Shown here: piece by piece, positions 7,213 to 14,632 of the stretch
How positions within the stretch are numbered: position 1 is the first letter of the stretch
Layout: each line of letters begins with the position of its first letter
Source of the DNA: Gammaproteobacteria bacterium
Lineage (GTDB): Bacteria > Pseudomonadota > Gammaproteobacteria > Pseudomonadales > Porticoccaceae
Direction: 5' to 3'
Length of the DNA: 15,742 nt
NCBI GenBank assembly: GCA_003646355.1
Contig: QNFO01000005.1
Span: forward strand, 1 to 15,742
Translations under genes and position numbers: made by a program
Notes under the pieces: model-generated
What the model was told of the DNA's origin: nothing
Database searches by the model: none
What the model saw: only the letters and a program-made list of their open reading frames with translations

Positions 7213-9336
7213 TTATTCGGCGTAACGGGCAATGCGAAAACCCAGGTCATCGCGAGCGCTTTCACTGTAATCACGGTAGGACAAACGCAATTCTGTCATG
7301 CCACTGTGTCGCCAGCTGGCACCGCGAACAATTTTAAATTGCCCTTTAGTGGGGCCTAGGGGGTCGCTTTCAACTCCGCCAGAAGCACTCGCCGCAATAC
7401 TGTAGTAGTCGTTAACCCACTCGGCGACATTGCCGCCCATATCGTACAGGCCATTGTTATTGGCGAGCAGGCTGGCCACTGGGGCTGAAACAGCAAAGCC
7501 GTCATTGTAGCCCCTGAGTACGCGGGGGAGGATTTTTGCGGCACTTCTATCGGCGACATTACTGCTTCTTATCGATGGTAAAAGCGCGTCACCCCAGAGG
7601 AATTTTGCCATCTTGCCTTTATGCCAGCGCGCGGCCCAGGCCCATTCAGCCTCTGTGGGCAGGCGGAAGCCAGTAGCCGCGGTGGCGTAGCCGCTAATTT
7701 TTCCATTTTCTTCAAGATAAAAAGGCGCCAAACCCTGTTGTTTACTCAACCAGTTACAGAAGCGCGCCGCATCGTTCCATGTGACGCTAACCACGGGCTG
7801 ATTCAGTTGATTCAGAGTGTTGCCGCTGGCGTGGTTTGAAGTGTGTTGGCGCTGGAATTGGTGGAACTGCTGATTGGTGACCTCGGTAATGGAGAGATAA
7901 AAAGGCCGCTGCAATTTTACTTTACGCAGTATTTCGTTGGCGCGGCGGCCCTGTTCACGCCGGGATGCCCCGAGGGTAAATGTGGTATTGGGGCGAAACA
8001 GTTTTAATTTTTGTCCGCTGGGTGCGGTGATGGTGGCGGGGATACTGGCCGAGCGGGTTTGTGCTTCGGTCTTTAATTTTACCCGTAGCGTGCGCTCGAC
8101 ACCTGGTTGCGGGGTGAGTGTTGCGAAGTGACTGGTGTAACCTTTTTTACGAATCTCAATGCGATGGGGGCGGGCTAATAGTTTGAGGCTTTGGTTGGCT
8201 TTACCCTTTGCGATGCCGTCAATATAAAGCCGGGCGTCGGCGGGTTGTGCACTAATTTTCAGCTTGCCGAGTTTTGCTTTGAGAGTGATTTTTAGCTCGC
8301 GCTGCTCGCCCGAGGCAATGTTTAGACTATGCGTGGCGGGGTAGTAACCATCCAGATAAAGCTGCAACTGTTGTGGTTTGCCGGGTGGTAGTTCTATTTT
8401 TAGGGGGCTTGTCCCCAGGTAATTACCGTTGAGGGTGATGCCCGCACCCGAGGGCTGGGAGCTGAATAGCAAAATACCATCTGCTGCTTGCAGCTCAATT
8501 AAGGGCCATTCACGCTGCTCACCGGCGGGTACGCTGAGTGTTTGTTGCCACTCTTTATAGCCGGGTAGTTTGAGGCTTACCGGCTCGCCGCTTTGTAGAA
8601 TATCAACTTGCAGGGGGGTGATGCCCTGCACGCTGCTATTAACCAGCACCTGAGCACCGGCGGGTTCAGAATTGATTTGTACCTGCCCCCAGGCGGGTTG
8701 CAAGTCGATAGCGAGTTGCTGGGTAATATCCATTCCCTCTACGTCGATGTCCAGGCTTTGGGCAAAGTAGCGCTCCGCCTGCGCTTGCAAGGTATAACTG
8801 CCTGGGGGAATATCTTGCAAGGTTGTGGGTGTCTCGCCTTGTCGGCTTTCTTGCGTGGCATTTTGCAGGCTAATTTGCACAGTTTCAGGATGGGCATTAA
8901 TGGTGAGATGGCCGGGCATTTTATCCAATGCCAGCGGATAACTTTGTTGGGCGTCCTCGCTGACGAGTAATTCCTGTTCAAGATCAAAATAACCGGGGGC
9001 GCTGAGTTGTAGCTGAAATGCCCCGGGGCGCATTAAATAGCGGCCACCAATATGGAAAGAAATACCGCCGGAAACGTTAATAGTCGCCGTCGGCGGAGAG
9101 GGTTTTAGTTCCACCGAGCGTGCGGTCAGTAAAAACCAGAGCAGGCCGGCGGCAATACATAACAAGGCGGTAATAAGCGTTGGCACGAGGCGTAGCTGGG
9201 GGCGTCGGCTTTTTTTAGCGCCGCCGACGGGCGTAAAGTCGATGGGGCTAATAGTAGGACTGATAGTTGGACTATTAGCCGGACTGTTCCTTGGGTCGTC
9301 AATAGAGGTGCCGCTGGCGGTCTTGTCATCTACCAT
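7213..9336 (-). CDS. Membrane-anchored PEGA-repeat protein with C-terminal FGE/SUMF1-like domain
   Basis: 707 aa. A cytoplasmic N-terminus with a short NSPT-type repeat (17-32) leads to one membrane helix at about 51-72. The periplasmic part has four or five PEGA-type repeats between about 83 and 422, with typical pieces such as INSEPAGAQVLVNSSVQGITP (start at 221) and LPPGKPQQLQL (316-326). Residues about 445-705 are a formylglycine-generating-enzyme (FGE/SUMF1, C-type-lectin-like) domain: VSVTWNDAARFCNWLS, GFRLPTEAEWAWAARW, LYDMGGNVAEWVNDYY, IVRGASWR and LGFRIAR. The paired catalytic cysteines near the C-terminus of true FGE are absent; the only cysteines are Cys60 in the helix and Cys527. 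So it is probably a structural or ligand-binding domain rather than a sulfatase activator. The gene starts 16 bp after the TPR/PEGA gene. Confidence 0.92.
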   Translation of the reverse strand: MVDDKTASGTSIDDPRNSPANSPTISPTISPIDFTPVGGAKKSRRPQLRLVPTLITALLCIAAGLLWFLLTARSVELKPSPPTATINVSGGISFHIGGRYLMRPGAFQLQLSAPGYFDLEQELLVSEDAQQSYPLALDKMPGHLTINAHPETVQISLQNATQESRQGETPTTLQDIPPGSYTLQAQAERYFAQSLDIDVEGMDITQQLAIDLQPAWGQVQINSEPAGAQVLVNSSVQGITPLQVDILQSGEPVSLKLPGYKEWQQTLSVPAGEQREWPLIELQAADGILLFSSQPSGAGITLNGNYLGTSPLKIELPPGKPQQLQLYLDGYYPATHSLNIASGEQRELKITLKAKLGKLKISAQPADARLYIDGIAKGKANQSLKLLARPHRIEIRKKGYTSHFATLTPQPGVERTLRVKLKTEAQTRSASIPATITAPSGQKLKLFRPNTTFTLGASRREQGRRANEILRKVKLQRPFYLSITEVTNQQFHQFQRQHTSNHASGNTLNQLNQPVVSVTWNDAARFCNWLSKQQGLAPFYLEENGKISGYATAATGFRLPTEAEWAWAARWHKGKMAKFLWGDALLPSIRSSNVADRSAAKILPRVLRGYNDGFAVSAPVASLLANNNGLYDMGGNVAEWVNDYYSIAASASGGVESDPLGPTKGQFKIVRGASWRHSGMTELRLSYRDYSESARDDLGFRIARYAE
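9241..9288 (-). repeat. Four in-frame 12-bp units encoding NSPA-NSPT-ISPT-ISPI
   Basis: Four adjacent, imperfect 12-bp units encode four-residue repeats in the cytoplasmic N-terminus of the PEGA/FGE protein (residues 17-32). Because each unit is a multiple of three, copy-number changes would keep the frame. The units differ by a few bases each, so they may be fixed rather than actively slipping. Confidence 0.6.
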
Positions 9337-9352
9337 TACGTTTCATCATCCG

Positions 9353-10948
9353 CTAAATGGTTTCCCTGCATTGCACAATAACCGGGGCAGTGCCGGCGCC
9401 GAGTACCGTAAATTCTACTCGCACATCGCGGTAGCCGGGGCGTATCCCTTCAGCGATATATTTCCCTGGCTTTAATTGCAGGGTCTTTTCAGTGAAAGGG
9501 TCGAATTTGCCCAGTTTGAAAATGCTGACATGGGTGAGGTTATCAGAGCGCAGCACCACCGTTTGTGGTTTTTTCGCGTTGACCAATATGTGACTTAGCG
9601 AAGTGATTTGCTGTTTCAGTCGCTGCCCGGCCTGGGCAATTTGTTGTGCATCGCCAAGGCTTTGCTGGGCATCACGATAGACTGCCGGGCTGGCCAGACG
9701 CAGAGGCTGATCAATAAACTTTACAAGTTTGGCATCGAGCTGCTGACGCGCAGAGCTGCGAATTTTACCCACGGTGGCTGCCGTCACCGCTGAATCACGG
9801 CTGAGGATTTTATTGTAGGTATCTAGCGCCGCTTGCCACTGTTCTTTACTTTCATCGCTTTGGGCGCTGTTGAGCAGGCGCGCAATAGTCCGTTGGGCAA
9901 TTTCATTATCGGCTTGAGCCAGCGCACTTTGTGCGGCATCCGACTGAGGCCTGATGGCGAGTGCCTGCTTAAAGTGTTTGCGTGCCGTGCTCAGTTCGCC
10001 ACTGTGCAGCTGTTGATAACCCTGATTAATGGCGGCCTGAAATTGCTCATCATCCAGTAAACGCTGGGCTTCATTTTGCCCCTGCAACGCAGGCTCAAAC
10101 AGGGCGTCGAGACTTAGAGCCTGGCCGTACTGAGCCAGTGCGGCGGCGTAACTGCCCTCAGCCTGCAGCGCTTTACCGCGCTCGCTGGCGGTGAAGACTT
10201 GGGGCAGTGAGACGCAACGCTGTTTGCCCTGTAAAGCCTGGGGGTGGTCTGGGGTAATCAGTAATATTTGCTCAAAGGCCTGTTGAGCGATTTCGCTTTG
10301 CCCTTGATTAATAGCCGCTAACCCCTGTTCGAGTAGCAGAGCTATGTGGGGCTCTCGCCCGGCTTCGAGTTTGTCGAGTAGGGCTTCGGTACTTTTATAG
10401 TGTTCAATCGCCGCCTTGAATTCCCGCTCGCGATAAAGCCGGTCGCCCTCGTTGGCGGCGCTTAGCACTTGCTGGTATTCCTCAGTGGCCCAATGCTGAA
10501 CATTCATGGTTTCGAGGGATTGCTGTTTTTCCAGCACTCTGGCGAGAATATCCTGGGCCGTGCGGCGAGCCGCCGCGAGTTGCGCTTTCTGGAAAGGACT
10601 CTCTTCTATAGCAGGAGCTTGCGTGACGGCACCTGTCGGTTTTTCTTCGCTAATACTGGGTGGGCTTGTTGAATCGCTTTGGTAAATAGTGGCGATAAAC
10701 AGTAATAACACACAGGCCAGAGCCGCCGCTATTGAGCCGTAAATCCAGCGGCGGTTTGAACCGTTGGGCGCCGTGCTTTGTGTGTCGCTAGTATTGTGAG
10801 GGGCGCTGGCGGGCTGGTCTCCTACCTTCGCAGCCGCTTGAGTGACTGGCTGGGAAAGAGGAATGTCGGCTGCCTGGATAGGCTCAAATTTTTCAGGCGC
10901 AATAGGGCCGCCACCATTTTTACTGTTGTCGTCAATATTGTCGGGCAT
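9353..10948 (-). CDS. Membrane-anchored TPR protein with PEGA-like C-terminus
   Basis: 531 aa. The first 66 residues are polar and rich in Pro, Ala and Gln, followed by one membrane helix at about 68-88. The periplasmic part has a helical stretch at about 120-195 and several tetratricopeptide-like repeats: about 205-238 (QGQSEIAQQAFEQILLITPD), 255-288 (EGSYAAALAQYGQALSLD), 305-338 (SGELSTARKHFKQALAIRP) and 354-386 (KEQWQAALDTYNKILSRD). The end (about 460-531) has PGKYIAEGIRPGYRDVRVEF, like a PEGA repeat. The layout mirrors the next gene (N-terminal tail, one helix, beta repeats), so the two may pair as inner-membrane scaffolds. The ATG overlaps the upstream lipoprotein stop by 1 nt (TAATG), implying coupled translation. 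TPRs suggest a protein-protein assembly role; no enzyme motif was seen. Confidence 0.9.
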   Translation of the reverse strand: MPDNIDDNSKNGGGPIAPEKFEPIQAADIPLSQPVTQAAAKVGDQPASAPHNTSDTQSTAPNGSNRRWIYGSIAAALACVLLLFIATIYQSDSTSPPSISEEKPTGAVTQAPAIEESPFQKAQLAAARRTAQDILARVLEKQQSLETMNVQHWATEEYQQVLSAANEGDRLYREREFKAAIEHYKSTEALLDKLEAGREPHIALLLEQGLAAINQGQSEIAQQAFEQILLITPDHPQALQGKQRCVSLPQVFTASERGKALQAEGSYAAALAQYGQALSLDALFEPALQGQNEAQRLLDDEQFQAAINQGYQQLHSGELSTARKHFKQALAIRPQSDAAQSALAQADNEIAQRTIARLLNSAQSDESKEQWQAALDTYNKILSRDSAVTAATVGKIRSSARQQLDAKLVKFIDQPLRLASPAVYRDAQQSLGDAQQIAQAGQRLKQQITSLSHILVNAKKPQTVVLRSDNLTHVSIFKLGKFDPFTEKTLQLKPGKYIAEGIRPGYRDVRVEFTVLGAGTAPVIVQCRETI

Positions 10949-12207
10949 TACTGAATAGTTTGCTCATCGGTGTTGATAGTGGCTGTTGTACCACGTTCCA
11001 GCGCGTAAATTTTTTGTAATAATTTTTTCCACTGTTGGTACTGCGCTTGCACATTACCGCTGAGCGTAATGGTTTGATCTTCCAGCGTAACGGTGCGCGG
11101 CTCCACCTCTGCCTCTAGCGATTGGCCCAGCTCGGTCAGGGCTTCGATATGAATCTGTGCTTCACCCTTTTTCGCCAGTCCACTTTTAACCAGCATGGCA
11201 CCACTGCCGATGGCCACGGCACCCGCCGCTCGCGTTGCACTGCTATTACTGCCGGCCGCGACGATGCCGGCAATAACGGTGACAATGCCGCCGATGGTTC
11301 GCTCTCGTGACTGGCGTTTTAAATGACGCGTGGCGAGTACCTCATCGTAATTTTGCGTGCGCCAGCTTTGGTAGGGGGCTTCCATTTGCAGTGAAAAGGC
11401 GTCGTAATATTCTTGGGTGGTATCGACAAATAAATAATCCCGTTCGCGAATGCGCTGTATGCGTTGCAGAATGGGATCGTTCGTGGCGGGCAGGCGTTTA
11501 ATTTCGAGCACGCCCTTGCGGTCGGCCTGAATGTGCTGCTCAAAAGCTTCGGGGCTAAAGTCTTGGGCAAAACGCAGGGTCGAAATATTGCGCAGGGTCG
11601 TCGCCTGCTTGCCGCCCAGGGCTTTGCGGTAGTCAACCAGATCGTTGGCAATACGGTTAAACAAGCCCTGAAAAGGGTCGCGAAGTAAGCTTTTGCGCCG
11701 GTCGTAGGCGTACTTGCTGGCTTCCTGTGTGTAGCTTCTTTGGTACCATTCTTTACCGGAGGTGTCGCTGACGGTAATGCCCAGTTCGAGCCTTTCCCCG
11801 TCGGAATGCAGAATGATGCCTTCAATATAAACGTCGGTAATGACCTCTTTGGTCGGCAGCACGCGCACCGCGCCCCAGGCTGCGGTGTCCTGAATAGTGC
11901 GGGCGAGCTGATTGGCCAGGTAATGACCCTCGGCAACACGAACCGAGGGTAGTACGATTTCGGCCTGCTTGTCGCTCAGCTCATCCAGCCCGGGGTCGAA
12001 AGCCAGTACGCCCAAGTCGAGCAATTCGGCTTCGGGCATTTCTGTATGCTCTAATTGTAATGGGGTATAGGTCGTGGATTTAACTTGAATAGGCGCATTA
12101 CAGGCCGTCAGCAGCAGACTTAAAAGCAGGCAGGTGGCTGTTTTAATGCTGACGGGGCAGGCTATTTCTAGAGCTTTAATAATGCGTATTCTCCGGATTA
12201 ATCTCAA
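10948..12207 (-). CDS. Large outer-membrane lipoprotein with glycine/alanine-rich hydrophobic segment; unusual start
   Basis: 419 aa if begun at TTG 12207. The lipobox LTAC puts the lipid on Cys36 (Asn at +2, so outer membrane). The N-terminal half (about 60-165) has an alternating strand pattern (LLDLGVLAFD, AVRVLP, VYIEGIILHSDG) that recalls CsgG/LpoB-like domains. A glycine- and alanine-rich hydrophobic segment at about 305-340 (TIGGIVTVIAGIVAAGS) could insert in or lie on a membrane. The C-terminus has a small beta domain. The TTG has no ribosome site before it. A GGAG at 12191-12194 lies 7 nt before an in-frame ATT at 12183, which would give 411 aa and a shorter signal peptide. No ATG is available before the lipobox. 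The gene starts 5 bp after the preceding stop and overlaps the following gene by 1 nt. Function unknown. Confidence 0.86.
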   Translation of the reverse strand: MRLIRRIRIIKALEIACPVSIKTATCLLLSLLLTACNAPIQVKSTTYTPLQLEHTEMPEAELLDLGVLAFDPGLDELSDKQAEIVLPSVRVAEGHYLANQLARTIQDTAAWGAVRVLPTKEVITDVYIEGIILHSDGERLELGITVSDTSGKEWYQRSYTQEASKYAYDRRKSLLRDPFQGLFNRIANDLVDYRKALGGKQATTLRNISTLRFAQDFSPEAFEQHIQADRKGVLEIKRLPATNDPILQRIQRIRERDYLFVDTTQEYYDAFSLQMEAPYQSWRTQNYDEVLATRHLKRQSRERTIGGIVTVIAGIVAAGSNSSATRAAGAVAIGSGAMLVKSGLAKKGEAQIHIEALTELGQSLEAEVEPRTVTLEDQTITLSGNVQAQYQQWKKLLQKIYALERGTTATINTDEQTIQ

Positions 12208-12212
12208 ACTTA

Positions 12213-12968
12213 TTATTGGTTTTTGTACTTGCGATACTCATCCCAGAGTTTTTCGCGCAGTGCGGGGTCTTTTTCTTTAAGGGCCGCTTCGCGTATTTGT
12301 CGGGCGACGATATCGTCATCACTACCACTTTCTATATCTTCGGGTATGCCACCGCGGCGCGTTGTCTCTAGCCCTGCAGAGCTACTGCTACCCTCTGCAC
12401 TTTCAGTGCCGTTGCTACCACCAGTGCTGGCCGTACCGTCGCCGGCTTCTCCCTCGGCATTGCTGGCCTGTTGGTTGTCGCCCTCGTCTTCGCCTGCATC
12501 ATCGGGGAACTCGCCGTAGCCCGGTAGTCCTTCGTAAATATCGCCGTCTTCAAACAGGGAGCCTTCACCGCCGGCCCCTCCTGCATCTCCGGATTCACCA
12601 CCGTCATTACCGCCACCGAGGCTGGCTTCAATGGCCTCGGCCTTGCTGCGCTCTTCGAGAATCATGCCATCGAAAACGGCGATTGAGGCATCGAGCTCAC
12701 TGTCGAAATCGCCAATAATTTCATCATCACTACGGGCATCGCCCGAGGCCGATCTAGCACCGCCTGTAACCGGGCTGGACGTTTGGCTTTCTGTCTGCGG
12801 TGTGCCCGACTCTGCGGTCTGGCTTTGCGCTTGAGCCTGTGGCTGTGTAGGGGTGCTGGCGCTTTTACAGCCAGTCAGAAAAAGGGCAAGTAATAAGCAG
12901 GGGAGTAACGCAGTACTTAATGAACGATGAGGACTGGGCTGGGCGGTAAAAGATGCGCGTTGAAACAT
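12213..12968 (-). CDS. Gly/Asp/Ser-rich lipoprotein with conserved-looking charged C-terminus
   Basis: 251 aa. The signal peptide ends in the lipobox LTGC with lipidation at Cys34 and Lys at +2, predicting the outer membrane. Residues about 38-75 are rich in Gln, Ser and Thr, and about 115-210 are rich in Gly, Asp, Glu and Ser, so most of the mature chain should be disordered and strongly acidic. Two less repetitive parts stand out: about 79-112 (DDEIIGDFDSELDASIAVFDG) and a helical C-terminus (about 217-251, IVARQIREAALKEKDPALRE). These may be binding motifs at each end of a flexible tether. The ATG at 12968 has a good ribosome site (AAGGA, 7 nt away) and lies 19 bp after the upstream stop. 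No enzyme or known domain is recognised. Confidence 0.85.
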   Translation of the reverse strand: MFQRASFTAQPSPHRSLSTALLPCLLLALFLTGCKSASTPTQPQAQAQSQTAESGTPQTESQTSSPVTGGARSASGDARSDDEIIGDFDSELDASIAVFDGMILEERSKAEAIEASLGGGNDGGESGDAGGAGGEGSLFEDGDIYEGLPGYGEFPDDAGEDEGDNQQASNAEGEAGDGTASTGGSNGTESAEGSSSSAGLETTRRGGIPEDIESGSDDDIVARQIREAALKEKDPALREKLWDEYRKYKNQ

Positions 12969-12987
12969 TAGCTTCCTTAAATGACCA

Positions 12988-14451
12988 CTAGTGTATTAAG
13001 GGTAGGTGTACCGTTACATCACTGACATCGGCAGGGTTATTATCAACAAACTGGGGCCTAAAGCGAGCGCCTTTAATAGCATCTAGCATTTTATAGCGCA
13101 GACCCTTTTTATTGCTGGGGCTTTGACCGGGAGGCCGGTTCTCTGCGATGTTTTCAATAGAACTACCCCAGCCCTGGTCCGAAATGTCGACATCTGCGCT
13201 CATAAACAAATCACTAATGACACCCCGCTTGTGCTCCATACGTATAGCTGGTAATAAACGAGGTGTGGCAAATATCTGCTGTTGCAAGGTCTCAGCTTGA
13301 TCGGAGGCTGCAATTTTGGTTTGAACTTGTTGATAGAGGGCCATGGCCTCTGATTGGCGATTGAAGAGTAAATACCAGTCGGCGAGTTCGGTCTGAGCCT
13401 GGATATTATCTGCCAGCGTCGAGTTGGGGTTGGCGGCTGTTAAGGCAATAATACGTTGGTGGCACATGAGGCCACGACGAAAACTGGCACCGGAAAGTAT
13501 CTTGGTGCGTTGTGGGTTGGTAGTGGCAAACCCGTCGGCACTCAAGCTGTAGTGGGAGCTGGTAGAAGAAGACCACCCGTCACCCTGGTGCCGAGAGAGG
13601 TGAAAATTGACCAGGGCTACGCCGCGCAAGAGCTCAATTTGTTCTGCAGGGTTTGAGCTGGGGCTCGTTTCACTCAATTGCAGGGCCGAGGTCACCAGAC
13701 TATAGGCCGAGGTCAGGTGGTCGATTTGGATGTCACTCTCATCAAATTGATAGGCATCGAGATGCCACATGCCAAGCTCACTCAACAGCGGAATGATGCG
13801 GGGGTCATGCCTGCCATAGGCCGCGATGTGCATGCGCAAGAGCTGGTTATAGCTCGTGGTGACGGGTTCAATATGCACCAGTGATTTTTGGCTGTTGATA
13901 ATACCGCGCAGCATCGGTGCCTGTGACAGACTATTGAGGCCACTATTGACTCGGTTGATGTGCATGGCCCGGCGTAGCGCTTTTAAGGCTTTGCGGTGTT
14001 GGCCTCTTTTTTGTAACTGCAGTCCGAGGCCGTAGAGCACCTCGGAGGCATTCTGATGATAAGGGCCTTCAGCTTCGTAGCTCTGCAGGGTGGAATAGTA
14101 GGATGCAAGTGCGACCGGTGTTTCGGTGGGGGCAGATGAGCGCGTACTAGCCGTCTTGCTGTTACTGGCGCTGAGATTGGGTATCGGCGCTTTTGCCGGG
14201 TTTGAAAGCTCGTCGACTTCTGCAATCGCAGTAGCATCGGCCAGAGTCTTTGGGCTAATAGCCATTAATAACAGGGTAAACAACAGCCCTGATAACAGAG
14301 CGGGTTTTAGCGGCAATGTTGTCAGCCCTGGGGCACTACTTGTCAGTTTGTTATCAATCATGGCATTGGCCGTAAACCGTTGAGGTATTACACTTTTTAT
14401 AGTCGACATACCTGCCGCGAAGCTCTCTCTTTCAGAGTTATCGTACTCCAA
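12988..14451 (-). CDS. TPR-like exported protein with TonB-like C-terminal domain; first gene of the operon
   Basis: 487 aa from TTG 14451. A hydrophobic stretch at about 50-65 followed by SPKTLADA acts as a signal peptide or anchor. TPR-like helices begin near 95 (YSTLQSYEAEGPYHQNASEVL) and continue through 130 (RGQHRKALKALRRAMHINR) to about 390. The final 80 residues have the strand pattern and end motif (GARFRPQFVDNNPAD) typical of TonB-type C-terminal domains, here without a Pro-rich linker or TonB-type helix. Start choice is uncertain: TTG 14451 has AGGGA 5 nt upstream and lies about 30 nt after the predicted transcription start, whereas in-frame ATGs at 14409 and 14361 give shorter leaders but poorer ribosome sites. 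It is followed after 19 bp by a lipoprotein gene. The TonB-like end suggests contact with an outer-membrane partner; this is inference. Confidence 0.87.
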   Translation of the reverse strand: MEYDNSERESFAAGMSTIKSVIPQRFTANAMIDNKLTSSAPGLTTLPLKPALLSGLLFTLLLMAISPKTLADATAIAEVDELSNPAKAPIPNLSASNSKTASTRSSAPTETPVALASYYSTLQSYEAEGPYHQNASEVLYGLGLQLQKRGQHRKALKALRRAMHINRVNSGLNSLSQAPMLRGIINSQKSLVHIEPVTTSYNQLLRMHIAAYGRHDPRIIPLLSELGMWHLDAYQFDESDIQIDHLTSAYSLVTSALQLSETSPSSNPAEQIELLRGVALVNFHLSRHQGDGWSSSTSSHYSLSADGFATTNPQRTKILSGASFRRGLMCHQRIIALTAANPNSTLADNIQAQTELADWYLLFNRQSEAMALYQQVQTKIAASDQAETLQQQIFATPRLLPAIRMEHKRGVISDLFMSADVDISDQGWGSSIENIAENRPPGQSPSNKKGLRYKMLDAIKGARFRPQFVDNNPADVSDVTVHLPLIH

Positions 14452-14456
14452 AATGT

Positions 14457-14461
14457 TCCCT
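14457..14461 (-). promoter_or_regulatory. Ribosome binding site supporting a TTG start
   Basis: AGGGA on the minus strand lies 5 nt before TTG 14451. It is the best ribosome site among the possible starts of the TPR/TonB-like gene and favours the long form, although the signal peptide would then have an unusually long N-terminal extension. Confidence 0.45.
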
Positions 14462-14479
14462 GAAAGAGGCTTTGTTTTC

Positions 14480-14512
14480 TTTGTACTGAATTCTCAATAG
14501 AAACAGTACAAA
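14480..14512. promoter_or_regulatory. Perfect 9-bp inverted repeat framing the -10 region, probable operator
   Basis: TTTGTACTG (14480-14488) and CAGTACAAA (14504-14512) are perfect inverted copies separated by 15 bp, with centres 24 bp apart (about two helical turns). One arm lies directly downstream of the candidate -35 and the other directly downstream of the -10, where a dimeric repressor would block RNA polymerase. It is not followed by a T run on either strand, so it is not a terminator. The half-site TACTG/CAGTA resembles LexA half-sites, but the spacing is 5 bp too long for a canonical SOS box. The regulator is unknown. Confidence 0.55.
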
Positions 14513-14518
14513 TTTCAA
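14490..14518 (-). promoter_or_regulatory. Candidate sigma70-type promoter for the operon
   Basis: On the minus strand, TTGAAA (14513-14518, 5 of 6 matches to the -35 consensus) is separated by 17 bp from GAGAAT (14490-14495, 4 of 6 to the -10 consensus). Transcription would start near 14483, leaving about 30 nt before the TTG at 14451 and including the AGGGA ribosome site. It is the best match seen in the gap and the only plausible promoter for the genes downstream. Confidence 0.5.
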
Positions 14519-14632
14519 GATTAAAAACTAGAGAGCGAGCGGTGAAAAAAAAGAAGCGGAGCTGGGTATTTTCTTATAGATGTAATGATTACTGCAGTTG
14601 TTGGCAGCTGATTAGAGTGTGAGGACGACCCC

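Larger units (their letters stand above)
14452..14632. other. Intergenic region between the lytic transglycosylase gene and the operon
   Basis: This 181-bp gap is the only long non-coding stretch in the window. It carries the candidate promoter and inverted repeat listed separately. On the minus strand there is also a run of eight T (14545-14552) about 80 bp past the transglycosylase stop, but no GC-rich hairpin precedes it, so a factor-independent terminator is not supported. No small ORF with a ribosome site or structured RNA was seen. Confidence 0.7.

Noticed and set aside
7213..9336. Sulfatase-activating enzyme
   Set aside because: The FGE-like domain has no C-terminal catalytic cysteine pair and no sulfatase gene is in the window.
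11319..11939. 206-residue minus-strand ORF in a second frame
   Set aside because: It is embedded in the large lipoprotein gene, rich in Pro, Arg and Cys, and lacks a ribosome site; it is a shadow frame.
14480..14512. LexA (SOS) box
   Set aside because: The half-sites TACTG and CAGTA match, but the spacer is 15 bp where the gammaproteobacterial LexA box has 10 bp, and the outer TTTG/CAAA bases are part of the repeat.
14530..14632. Factor-independent terminator after the lytic transglycosylase
   Set aside because: A run of eight T is present on the minus strand, but the only possible stem before it is short and made of A-T pairs.
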